The notes under the pieces are model-generated. The model was not told the DNA's origin, did not search any database, and was given only the letters and a program-made list of their open reading frames with translations. Source: an uncultured Clostridium sp. (lineage in GTDB: Bacteria > Bacillota > Clostridia > Lachnospirales > Lachnospiraceae). From it: 38,928 nt of DNA. The stretch covers positions 1 through 38,928 of the forward strand of contig CAMEFI010000027.1 in assembly GCA_945915475.1 (NCBI GenBank), given 5' to 3'. This document shows, one piece after another, positions 24,838 to 32,409 of this stretch. Positions within the stretch are counted from its first letter, which is position 1. Each line of letters starts with the position of its first letter. The position numbers and the translations under genes were made by a program.

Positions 24838-27294
24838 TCAATTCTCTTTCAGAAGATGTTCTACCACACGACATGCTTCCGCGGCATCTTTTGAGTACCC
24901 ATCTGCCCCTATTTCATCCGCAAAACTTTGTGTAATCACAGCTCCACCAATAATGATCTTAGCTGCACAATTCTGCTCTTTTGCATATTCCACAACATCT
25001 TTCATCCGCATCATGGTTGTTGTCATCAAAGCAGATAACCCGATAATCGCTGCGTGTTCTTTCATTGCTGTGGATACAATCTCTTCTTTTGGCACATCTT
25101 TTCCAAGATCAATTACATGGTATCCATAATTTTTTAACATCAATACTACCAGGTTCTTACCAATATCATGAATGTCCCCCTCTACAGTAGCCATGACAAT
25201 CGTTGCTGCCGATTCACCGCCATCCGCCTTTGGAAGCATCGGTTCCACATAGGATATTGCCGTCTCCATTGCCTCTGCAGAAGAAATTAGCTGTGGAAGG
25301 AAATACTTTTTCTTATCAAATAGGACACCTACTTCATTGATTGCAGGAATTAAATGTTCCTCAATAATAGACTGTGGTGCATTTCCCGCTTCTAAAAACT
25401 CCTTCACATCCTCAATCATGGTCCGTTTATTGCCTTTTAACACATTTTCATATAACTTTGAACGATTCCCCTTCGAAGAATCGTTAGCCGTACTCCCGCT
25501 CTTACCGACATTTGACGATACCGTTCCCGCGGCTTCTCCTGTGAAGGATAACGATTTGACATTCTCAATATAACGCACATCGGATTCCTCTTTATTCAGG
25601 AGCAGATCCGAAGCATAAGCTGCATTCATTAATAAATCCTGTGATGGGTTTGCAATTGCCATTGTAAGTCCCTTTGCAATTGCCATTGTAAGAAAGGCCG
25701 TATTCACGAAACCACGTTCCGGCAGCCCAAAGGAAATGTTGGAAAGACCACAAATAGTTGCAAGCTGCATCTCCTGTTTACAATATGCAATAGTTTCCAT
25801 CGTCTCCACAGCTGCATTTCGATTTGCTCCCACTGTTGCAACCAGACCATCCACTACTATATCTTCTTTAGCAAAACCCAGTTCCATCGCCCGATTGTAT
25901 ATCGTATGAATGATCTTTTGCTTCTCTTCCATATCCTTAGGAAGTCCTTCATCTGACAAGGGCAGCAAAATAAACATTGCTCCGTACTTTTTCGCAATCG
26001 GCATTAACTTTTCAAACTTTTCCCTCTCTAAAGAAATCGAATTAATCAATGCACGTCCCGGATAAATTCGAAGTGCATGTTCAATCACTTCTACGTAAGA
26101 AGAATCAATGCAAAGCGGAAGATTAACGGTTTCTGTCACCTCATAAATCACCTTCTGCATCATGGCGTCCTCATCTATACCATTCATACCCACATTGATA
26201 TCTAAAATAGAAGCCCCCTTTTCCTCCTGTTCCTCTGCCATCCGGATAACCTGGTCAAGATTATCCTGTCTCAACTGTTCCTGTAACTTCTTTTTACCGG
26301 TTGGATTAATCCGTTCGCCAACGACAAGGAACTTACCATCCATATCAATCTCTAACGTCTTACGTTCTGATGCCAGTACTCGTTTTTTCTTATGGGAAAC
26401 CTCAGGTACATCCATTAAACGTACCGTCTGTGCCAATGCAGTAATATGATCTTTTGTGGTTCCACAGCACCCACCAATAATTCCTGCACCGGCTTCCACT
26501 AATCTTCTGCCGTATTCCGCAAACTCATCCGGTGTCATGGCATAGACAGTCTGCCCCTCCACAAGCTCCGGCATACCAGCATTTGGTTTGGCAAGAATTG
26601 GAACATTCGCATATTCTCTCATCTGTTCCACAAGAGGAATCATCTCTTCCGGACCGGTAGAGCAGTTAATACCAATGGCATCCGCTCCAAGACTCTGCAA
26701 AACAACCACCGCCGTTTTCGGATCGGTTCCGTAAAGGGTTCTTCCATCCTCACCGTATGTCATACTGATGATAACCGGAAGGTCACAGGTCTCCTTTGCT
26801 GCAATCAATGCGGCTCTTGCTTCCGCCAGACTCATCATTGTCTCTACCACTAATAAATCCACATCCGCTTTTACCAGACATCGAATCTGTTCCTTATATA
26901 CATCAATCAGGTCTTCTAACATCAACTTGCCAATGGGATATAACTGTCGTCCTGTCATCGTCAGATTACCCGCCACATACGCACGATATCCTGTCTTTGC
27001 CACCGCCTCTTTCGAGAGAGACACCAGCTTACAATTCATCTCTTCCAATTGATCCTGCAATCCATATTCTTCTAACTTGATACGGTTGCCGGAAAAAGTC
27101 GGCGCATACACAATATTCGTTCCTGCATTGATATAATCTGTCTGCAGATCAATCAGTACCTGCGGATGATCCAGAATCCATTGTTCCGGACAAGTGCCTG
27201 TGGGCATACCTGCCTTTTGCAGATTCGTTCCCGTTGCTCCATCTAATACCATAATTTTCTGTTTTAATAAAGTCTGAAATTGTTCTTTTGTCAT
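24838..27294 (-). CDS. metH: Cobalamin-dependent methionine synthase lacking the reactivation domain
   Basis: An 818-residue three-module enzyme that moves a methyl group from methyltetrahydrofolate through cobalamin to homocysteine. The N-terminal homocysteine module (about 1-290) keeps the zinc cysteines Cys211 (GINCS) and Cys276/277 (GGCCG). The pterin-binding module lies at about 310-575 (VGERINPTGKKK, ASILDINVGMNG). The C-terminal cobalamin cap and binding module (about 620-818) have the DxHxxG motif (DIHDIG, His709). The AdoMet-binding reactivation domain of E. coli MetH is absent, as in many anaerobes. A Ser/Gly-rich insert (about 581-619) separates the pterin and cap regions. It follows dtd by 37 bp in one operon. 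GGAG precedes the ATG. Confidence 0.93.
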   Translation of the reverse strand: MTKEQFQTLLKQKIMVLDGATGTNLQKAGMPTGTCPEQWILDHPQVLIDLQTDYINAGTNIVYAPTFSGNRIKLEEYGLQDQLEEMNCKLVSLSKEAVAKTGYRAYVAGNLTMTGRQLYPIGKLMLEDLIDVYKEQIRCLVKADVDLLVVETMMSLAEARAALIAAKETCDLPVIISMTYGEDGRTLYGTDPKTAVVVLQSLGADAIGINCSTGPEEMIPLVEQMREYANVPILAKPNAGMPELVEGQTVYAMTPDEFAEYGRRLVEAGAGIIGGCCGTTKDHITALAQTVRLMDVPEVSHKKKRVLASERKTLEIDMDGKFLVVGERINPTGKKKLQEQLRQDNLDQVIRMAEEQEEKGASILDINVGMNGIDEDAMMQKVIYEVTETVNLPLCIDSSYVEVIEHALRIYPGRALINSISLEREKFEKLMPIAKKYGAMFILLPLSDEGLPKDMEEKQKIIHTIYNRAMELGFAKEDIVVDGLVATVGANRNAAVETMETIAYCKQEMQLATICGLSNISFGLPERGFVNTAFLTMAIAKGLTMAIANPSQDLLMNAAYASDLLLNKEESDVRYIENVKSLSFTGEAAGTVSSNVGKSGSTANDSSKGNRSKLYENVLKGNKRTMIEDVKEFLEAGNAPQSIIEEHLIPAINEVGVLFDKKKYFLPQLISSAEAMETAISYVEPMLPKADGGESAATIVMATVEGDIHDIGKNLVVLMLKNYGYHVIDLGKDVPKEEIVSTAMKEHAAIIGLSALMTTTMMRMKDVVEYAKEQNCAAKIIIGGAVITQSFADEIGADGYSKDAAEACRVVEHLLKEN

Positions 27295-27331
27295 GTCGCT
27301 TCTCCTCTACTGATGCTTTTCAGTATTCTCT

Positions 27332-27781
27332 TTAACATATCTCCGCGCTGTCTAATATAATAGTAAATGGTCCATCATTCAACAATTCTACTTTCATGTC
27401 TGCCCCAAATTCACCGGTCTCAACCACGTCTGTCTGTTTACGGCACTCTCCAATAATATATTCATACATTTCATTTGCCATATCGGGTCTGCCTGCCTTG
27501 ATAAAAGAGGGCCGGTTGCCTTTCTTGCAATCTGCATATAATGTAAACTGCGATACCAGCAAAAGTTGCCCCTGTACATCCGAGAGACTCAGATTGGTCT
27601 TTCCCTGTTCATCTTCAAAAATACGAAGTCCCAGCATCTTCTTCACCATTTTATCTGCAATCTCCTTGGTATCTGTAGCTGCCACTCCGATCAAAACAAG
27701 AAAACCATTATCAATACTTCCAGCCACTTTCTCATCAATGGTTACACTTGCTTTTGTCACTCTCTGTATTACGAATTTCAT
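27332..27781 (-). CDS. dtd: D-aminoacyl-tRNA deacylase Dtd
   Basis: A 149-residue enzyme that removes D-amino acids (and glycine from tRNA-Ala) wrongly attached to tRNA. The catalytic SQFTLYAD block and the C-terminal GPF-T motif ([16 protein letters not shown] in most members) are present, with KGNRPSF between them. Length is standard. It is the first gene of the dtd-metH operon, behind a well-formed promoter. AGGA lies seven bases before the ATG. It is divergent from ylmH. Confidence 0.95.
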   Translation of the reverse strand: MKFVIQRVTKASVTIDEKVAGSIDNGFLVLIGVAATDTKEIADKMVKKMLGLRIFEDEQGKTNLSLSDVQGQLLLVSQFTLYADCKKGNRPSFIKAGRPDMANEMYEYIIGECRKQTDVVETGEFGADMKVELLNDGPFTIILDSAEIC

Positions 27782-27816
27782 CTTCTCGTCCTATACCCTT
27801 TTATTCTTTTGTAGGC

Positions 27817-27845
27817 ATTATAAAATCATTTTATCAAATATGCAA
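27817..27845 (-). promoter_or_regulatory. dtd-metH promoter
   Basis: On the minus strand TTGCAT (27840-27845), a 17-bp spacer and a perfect TATAAT (27817-27822), about 30 bp before the dtd start. No cobalamin or SAM riboswitch fits in this short leader. Confidence 0.65.
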
Positions 27846-27875
27846 CCGCCTTACATAGATTCTGTGCAGAAAATG

Positions 27876-27884
27876 TGATAAAAT
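27876..27884 (+). promoter_or_regulatory. Extended -10 element for the ylmH-like gene
   Basis: TG at 27876-27877 followed by TAAAAT (27879-27884); no clear -35 box. It lies about 62 bp upstream of the start codon. Confidence 0.45.
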
Positions 27885-27945
27885 AACACAGGATTTCATA
27901 AAAATACCGAAAGATATTGCACGAAAGCATTCAGGAGGATAACAC

Positions 27946-28701
27946 ATGACCGAAGAACAGATATTAAAGGGAAGGCTTTGCGATCTGGCAAAACGTGCCT
28001 ATAACCAGAACATATACACATATAGCAACTTCTTATCCTTATCAGAGCAAGCGATACTTGACGAACTTCGTCCTGAACTTTCCTATATTCATATGGAGTT
28101 ATCAGGTGGCGGAGAACTTTGCGAACGGCAAATAGTGGGCTTTGGTTCCGAAGGAGAATTTGGTTACCCCGGTGAGTTTCCCATCGCAGTTGTGATGGTC
28201 AGCCCACTTTTAGAGAAATTTAGTGATTCCCTCTCCCACCGGGACTTTTTAGGTGCACTGATGCATCTTGGAATCGAACGGGATACCATTGGAGATATTG
28301 TTGTAAAGGAAAAAAACGCATATATTTACTGTATCACGCAGATTGCAGAATATATCTGTAAGGAACTTACAAAAGTAAAACACACCAATGTAAAATGCGA
28401 ACTGGTCACAACCAACATCCCAGCACTTGCACCCACACTCGTAGAGGAATCCTTTCCGGTTTCGTCCCTACGTTTGGACGTTATTCTTTCCAATTTATTA
28501 AAATGCTCAAGAAAAGAAGCTCTTGCCCTGTTCGAGGAAAAACGGGTGACTTTAAACGGACATATTACCGGACGCAACAGCATTATTATAAAAGAAGGCG
28601 ACAAGTTCTCCGTAAGGGGACATGGTAAATTCATATATGACCATGCAGGTGGCAACACACGAAAAGGGAAAATATATGTACATATCAATCGTTATGTGTA
28701 A
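27946..28701 (+). CDS. ylmH: YlmH-like S4-domain RNA-binding protein
   Basis: A 251-residue protein with an N-terminal YlmH-type domain (about 1-170) and a C-terminal S4 RNA-binding domain (about 175-245: RLDVILSNLLKCSRKEALALFEEKRVTLNGH). YlmH proteins have been tied to ribosome quality control and peptidyl-tRNA binding. The gene lies apart from the cell-division cluster where ylmH is often found. AGGAGGA precedes the ATG. It is followed by 343 bp without genes that hold the palindromic element. Confidence 0.85.
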   Translation: MTEEQILKGRLCDLAKRAYNQNIYTYSNFLSLSEQAILDELRPELSYIHMELSGGGELCERQIVGFGSEGEFGYPGEFPIAVVMVSPLLEKFSDSLSHRDFLGALMHLGIERDTIGDIVVKEKNAYIYCITQIAEYICKELTKVKHTNVKCELVTTNIPALAPTLVEESFPVSSLRLDVILSNLLKCSRKEALALFEEKRVTLNGHITGRNSIIIKEGDKFSVRGHGKFIYDHAGGNTRKGKIYVHINRYV

Positions 28702-28725
28702 TGTATACAACCAATAGCGAATGTA

Positions 28726-28753
28726 TTGTTAAAATACCACTTCAAATTATAGT
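28726..28753 (+). promoter_or_regulatory. Candidate trk promoter
   Basis: TTGTTA (28726-28731), a 16-bp spacer and TATAGT (28748-28753). A second TATAAT at 28773-28778 lacks a matching -35. Either would place the palindromic element in the trkA leader. Confidence 0.4.
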
Positions 28754-28808
28754 ATATTTTTTTCAAACGTGCTATAATCATACCCGTAATCATATTCTAT
28801 ATTATACT

Positions 28809-29017
28809 TAGGCAATTGCGAAACTCTTGAAAATGCATATTGAGTTGTGCAGATTTGACAAGTATCCTAAGCAGGTGCTTTGAGACCGCCGGTACTTAAC
28901 GAGTGTGAAACACGAGTTTAGTACCGCTGCGAGGCGAGTGCAGCGCAAGCATGCCTGTGAGGATATTGTCAAATTGCACAACGTTTATAGAAGAAACAGG
29001 CGTTTTGCAAACGCCTA
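28809..29017 (+). repeat. Nested palindromic element with imperfect terminal inverted repeats, upstream of trkA
   Basis: This occupies most of the 343-bp gap between ylmH and trkA. The ends, TAGGCAATTGCGAAAC (28809-28824) and GTTTTGCAAACGCCTA (29002-29017), are inverted repeats matching at 13 of 16 positions. Inside, a long arm (28844-28880 with 28947-28982) pairs through GTTGTGC/GCACAAC, ATTTGACAA/TTGTCAAAT, ATCCT/AGGAT, GCAGG/CCTGT and TGCTT/AAGCA. At its tip are two hairpins: CGGTACTTAA/TTTAGTACCG (28890-28926) and CGCTGC/GCAGCG (28925-28945). An 8-bp stem (28998-29016) closes the right end. It could be a non-coding mobile element of MITE type or a structured leader RNA for trk. No open frame or known riboswitch consensus was recognised. 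Confidence 0.7.
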
Positions 29018-29044
29018 TATCATACTGAGAAACAGGAGAATGTT

Positions 29045-30406
29045 ATGAAGATTATTATTGTAGGGTGTGGCAAAGTCGGATATGCCCTGGCAAAGGAATT
29101 AAACGAAGAAAAACATGACGTTACTGTTATTGATACCAACAATGACAAATTAGATAGAACCCTTTCCGAACTGGATGTTCAGGGTATTGAAGGAAATGGA
29201 ACCTCATACCGGGTTCAGATGGAGGCCGGTATCAAAGACAGCGATCTGTTGATTGCCGTAACAGGTAAAGATGAAATCAACCTTCTCTGTTGTCTGATTG
29301 CAAAAAAAGCCGGTAATTGTAATACCATTGCCCGTGTACGTAATCCGGAATATTTTGACGAGATCAAATATCTCCGGGAAGAACTCGGATTATCCATGGC
29401 AATCAATCCGGAGCTTGCCTGCGCACAAAGCATCGCCCGTTTAATCGAGGTGCCTAGTGCATTGGATATCACCTCTTTTGCCAAGGGACTTGTAAACTTA
29501 ATTCAGCTGCCAATTCCGGAGGATTCCATCGTAGACAATATGACCGTATATGAATTTGCCACCAAGGTTCATAATAATACATTAATCTGTGCAATTGAAC
29601 GCTCTCATGAAGTCATCATTCCGGACGGTAATACCATTCTCCATAACGGGGACAAAATGTATGTCATTATTCCGCCAGCCGAGATTCACTCTCTCCTGCA
29701 GAAGATTGGCATGAAAGCAAAACGGATCCGTTCTGTCATGATTATGGGTGGAAGCACCATTGCATATTATCTGGCAAAACATCTGGAAGCCGCACATTTG
29801 CAGGTAAAGATTATTGAACAAAATTTTAGTCAATGCGAACACTTAAGTGATGTTCTTCCACATACCATGATTATTAACGGGGATGCAACCGATCGACAGT
29901 TATTATTAGAAGAAGGGATTGACGAGACAGATGCTTTCGTTGCTCTTACCAATCTGGATGAAGAGAATCTGGTACTCTCTTTATTCGCCAACAAAGTAAG
30001 CAATGCCAAAATCATCACCAAGGTAGATAAAGTATCCTTCGAGGAAGTTATCGACGATCTTCCCATCGGAACCATTGCCTGCCCTAAGAACATTACCTCA
30101 AAATCTATCATCCAGTATGTGCGTTCCCTGCAAAATTCTCTTGGAAGTAATATTGAAACATTGCACCGTATGTTAGATGACAGAGTCGAGGCCCTGGAAT
30201 TTCGGATTCGCCAGGAATCTAAAGTAACAGGAAAACCTCTGATGGATCTGAATCTTAAGAAAAACTTATTGATCTGTACCATCGTACGAAACGGGAAGAT
30301 CATTACTCCAAGTGGTAAAGACTATATTATGAACGGAGACACCGTTATCGTCGTTACTACCAATAAAGGGTTAACTGATATCACCGATATCCTGAATCGG
30401 GCATAG
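29045..30406 (+). CDS. trkA: Trk potassium uptake regulatory protein TrkA
   Basis: A 453-residue peripheral membrane protein that binds NAD(H) and gates TrkH. It has two tandem RCK units, each an RCK_N Rossmann domain and an RCK_C domain: about 1-220 and 228-453. The first dinucleotide motif is intact (IIVGCGKVGYAL, GxGxxG at 7-12, acid after VID). In the second half it reads IMGGSTIAYYL, where the later glycines are lost. AGGAG precedes the ATG. It is followed by trkH after 10 bp. The leader holds the palindromic element. Confidence 0.93.
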   Translation: MKIIIVGCGKVGYALAKELNEEKHDVTVIDTNNDKLDRTLSELDVQGIEGNGTSYRVQMEAGIKDSDLLIAVTGKDEINLLCCLIAKKAGNCNTIARVRNPEYFDEIKYLREELGLSMAINPELACAQSIARLIEVPSALDITSFAKGLVNLIQLPIPEDSIVDNMTVYEFATKVHNNTLICAIERSHEVIIPDGNTILHNGDKMYVIIPPAEIHSLLQKIGMKAKRIRSVMIMGGSTIAYYLAKHLEAAHLQVKIIEQNFSQCEHLSDVLPHTMIINGDATDRQLLLEEGIDETDAFVALTNLDEENLVLSLFANKVSNAKIITKVDKVSFEEVIDDLPIGTIACPKNITSKSIIQYVRSLQNSLGSNIETLHRMLDDRVEALEFRIRQESKVTGKPLMDLNLKKNLLICTIVRNGKIITPSGKDYIMNGDTVIVVTTNKGLTDITDILNRA

Positions 30407-30416
30407 GGAGAATACA

Positions 30417-31856
30417 ATGAATATAACAATGATTATTTACCTGTTAGGCTGGCTTTTGAATACGGTAGCCGCCCTAATGATTTTACCATTCACCGTATCC
30501 ATTTATTATAATGAAGACTGTGGAAAATACTTCCTAATCTGTTCTCTTATCATGTTTATGGTAGGACTCTTTTTAACCCACAAACGTCCTAAGAATACCA
30601 AATTCTATGCAAAAGAGGGCTTCGTCATCACTGCATTAAGCTGGATTCTTCTCTCCATAACCGGATGTCTTCCATTTTATTTCAGTGGCGAGATTCCTTC
30701 CTTTACCAACGCATTGTTTGAATGTATTTCCGGTTTTACCACAACCGGTGCATCCATTCTTCATGAAGTGGAACCTCTGTCCCGCTGCATGAATTTCTGG
30801 CGTTGTTTCATCCAATGGATTGGAGGAATGGGTGTAATCGTATTTATGCTGGCACTGATTCCTCTAAGCGGCGGTCAGGATCTTTATCTGATGAAGGCAG
30901 AAAGTCCGGGACCAAATGTAGGGAAGCTGGCTCCCAGAATACAGAAAACGGCATATTACCTATATGCCATCTATTTTGCCCTAACCATGTTAGAAATCAT
31001 CAGTCTGTTGATTGCCGGAATGCCATTTTATGATTCCGTGTGTACTTCATTTACTACAACAAGTACAGGGGGATTCGGTGTCAGAAATGACTCCCTGTGC
31101 AGTTATTCCCCTGCCATTCAATATGTGGTAATCCTGTTCCTGTTTTTGTCGGGATTTAACTATAACTTTTACTTTTTTGTATGGATCAAGCGATTCAAGG
31201 AAGCTGTGTCTATGCAGGAAATCCGCCTCTATGTTGCAATATTCCTTGGTGCTATCGCCATTATCACATGGAATATATCCGGCACCGGTTACACCTTAGA
31301 GGAAAGTTTCCGGCACGCAAGTTTTCAGGTGGGCTCCATTATGACAACTGCCGGTTTTTCTTCCGCAGACTATGATGTCTGGCCGGGATTGTCCAAAAGC
31401 ATCCTTGTTCTTTTGATGTTCGTGGGCGGCTGTGCCGGCAGTACCTGTGGTGGACTTAAGGTTTCGAGAATCTTAATCTATCTCAAAACGGTAAAAAAGG
31501 AAATTGCACAGCTCTGCCATCCTAGAAATGTCAAAATAATCCGAATCGATGGCAAGCCATTGGCGCACGGTGTCCTTCGTTCCGCCAACATTTTCCTCAT
31601 CGTATATATGCTCATTTTCGTTATATCCACACTGCTTGTCAGTGTCGATGAGCTTGATCTTGTCACCAATTTTACAGCAGTCGCTTCCGCTCTGGGTAAT
31701 ATCGGTCCCGGACTCGCTTTGGTAGGCCCTACCCGGAACTTTGACCTATACTCTGGCTTCTCCAAATATGTGTTGATGTTTGACATGTTAGCAGGACGTC
31801 TGGAAATCTTCCCACTCTTAGTCTGCCTGTCACCGTCTACCTGGAAAAGGCATTAA
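30417..31856 (+). CDS. trkH: Trk potassium transporter membrane subunit TrkH
   Basis: A 479-residue K+ channel-like transporter with four M1-P-M2 repeats. Selectivity-loop segments include ISGFTTTGAS, FTTTSTGGFG, TTAGFSS and ASALGNIGPGL. The loop QWIGGMGVIVFMLALIPLSGG and the C-terminal end FPLLVCLSPSTW fit the family, so the gene is full length. It works with TrkA downstream of the palindromic element. Its 3' end is only 12 bp from the convergent pncC stop, and no terminator is seen in the gap. Confidence 0.93.
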   Translation: MNITMIIYLLGWLLNTVAALMILPFTVSIYYNEDCGKYFLICSLIMFMVGLFLTHKRPKNTKFYAKEGFVITALSWILLSITGCLPFYFSGEIPSFTNALFECISGFTTTGASILHEVEPLSRCMNFWRCFIQWIGGMGVIVFMLALIPLSGGQDLYLMKAESPGPNVGKLAPRIQKTAYYLYAIYFALTMLEIISLLIAGMPFYDSVCTSFTTTSTGGFGVRNDSLCSYSPAIQYVVILFLFLSGFNYNFYFFVWIKRFKEAVSMQEIRLYVAIFLGAIAIITWNISGTGYTLEESFRHASFQVGSIMTTAGFSSADYDVWPGLSKSILVLLMFVGGCAGSTCGGLKVSRILIYLKTVKKEIAQLCHPRNVKIIRIDGKPLAHGVLRSANIFLIVYMLIFVISTLLVSVDELDLVTNFTAVASALGNIGPGLALVGPTRNFDLYSGFSKYVLMFDMLAGRLEIFPLLVCLSPSTWKRH

Positions 31857-31868
31857 CCCCATCGGCTT

Positions 31869-32339
31869 CTAACTTTCCTCTAAGCAGGTGCAAAGTCGGT
31901 CGAAGACGTATCGGGTGCTACAGTCGCGAACCTCATTCCGTCCGATGTTGCCAAACTGACAGGTGGCGGTGTAGGTCTTTCCATGGATATAAAATCCAAA
32001 ACAGACCATTCCGATTGGTTTCTTAGGAGTACCACCTGTGGGTCCTGCAATACCGGTGATACCAACCCCGATTTCGGAATTTGCCTGCCTGGCAACCCCC
32101 TGCGCCATCTCATAGGCCACTTCTTCACTGACAACACCATACTGCTCAATGGTTTCCTGCTTAACGCCTAAATATTGAATCTTTGCTTCGTTTGCATAAG
32201 TTACAAAACTTACATCCAACACCTTGGATGCATCTGCCACATCCACTAATGCTGCCGTAGCTTTTCCCCCCGTACACGACTCTGCAAAAGAAATGTGCCA
32301 TCCTCTCTTAATTAGTTCTTCCACCACTTTCTCTGGCAT
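31869..32339 (-). CDS. pncC: CinA-type nicotinamide-nucleotide amidohydrolase PncC
   Basis: A stand-alone CinA C-terminal domain of about 156 residues. Such proteins deamidate NMN to nicotinic acid mononucleotide in NAD salvage. Diagnostic blocks are ISFAESCTGGKATAAL, VVSEEVAYEMAQGV and GVGITGIAGPTGGTPKKPIG. A TTG at 32363 is also in frame, but AAGGA seven bases before 32339 favours that ATG. It lacks the N-terminal MoCF domain of full CinA. It lies 70 bp after the GGDEF-EAL gene, perhaps in the same transcript. Confidence 0.9.
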   Translation of the reverse strand: MPEKVVEELIKRGWHISFAESCTGGKATAALVDVADASKVLDVSFVTYANEAKIQYLGVKQETIEQYGVVSEEVAYEMAQGVARQANSEIGVGITGIAGPTGGTPKKPIGMVCFGFYIHGKTYTATCQFGNIGRNEVRDCSTRYVFDRLCTCLEES

Positions 32340-32409
32340 ACTCTCTTCCTTCTTTCTTGTCAATCCGCTACTATTCTAAACATCCAATGGTTTTAATGTT
32401 ACACACATG

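Noticed and set aside
25625-25692. Direct repeat TTTGCAATTGCCATTGTAAG within metH
   Set aside because: It is in the coding frame and encodes an alanine/methionine helix (LTMAIAKGLTMAIANP) in the pterin domain; no sign of a mobile element.
27396-27878. 160-codon plus-strand open frame
   Set aside because: Antisense to dtd and running through its promoter; no ribosome site.
28809-29017. ydaO-type c-di-AMP riboswitch upstream of trkA
   Set aside because: The location would suit it, but the known conserved blocks of that RNA were not recognised; the segment has nested palindrome symmetry instead.
29830-30303. 157-codon minus-strand open frame
   Set aside because: Antisense to trkA, with no recognisable domain.
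31750-31856. Possible truncation of trkH near its 3' end
   Set aside because: The C-terminus FPLLVCLSPSTW is the normal family end, so the gene appears complete.
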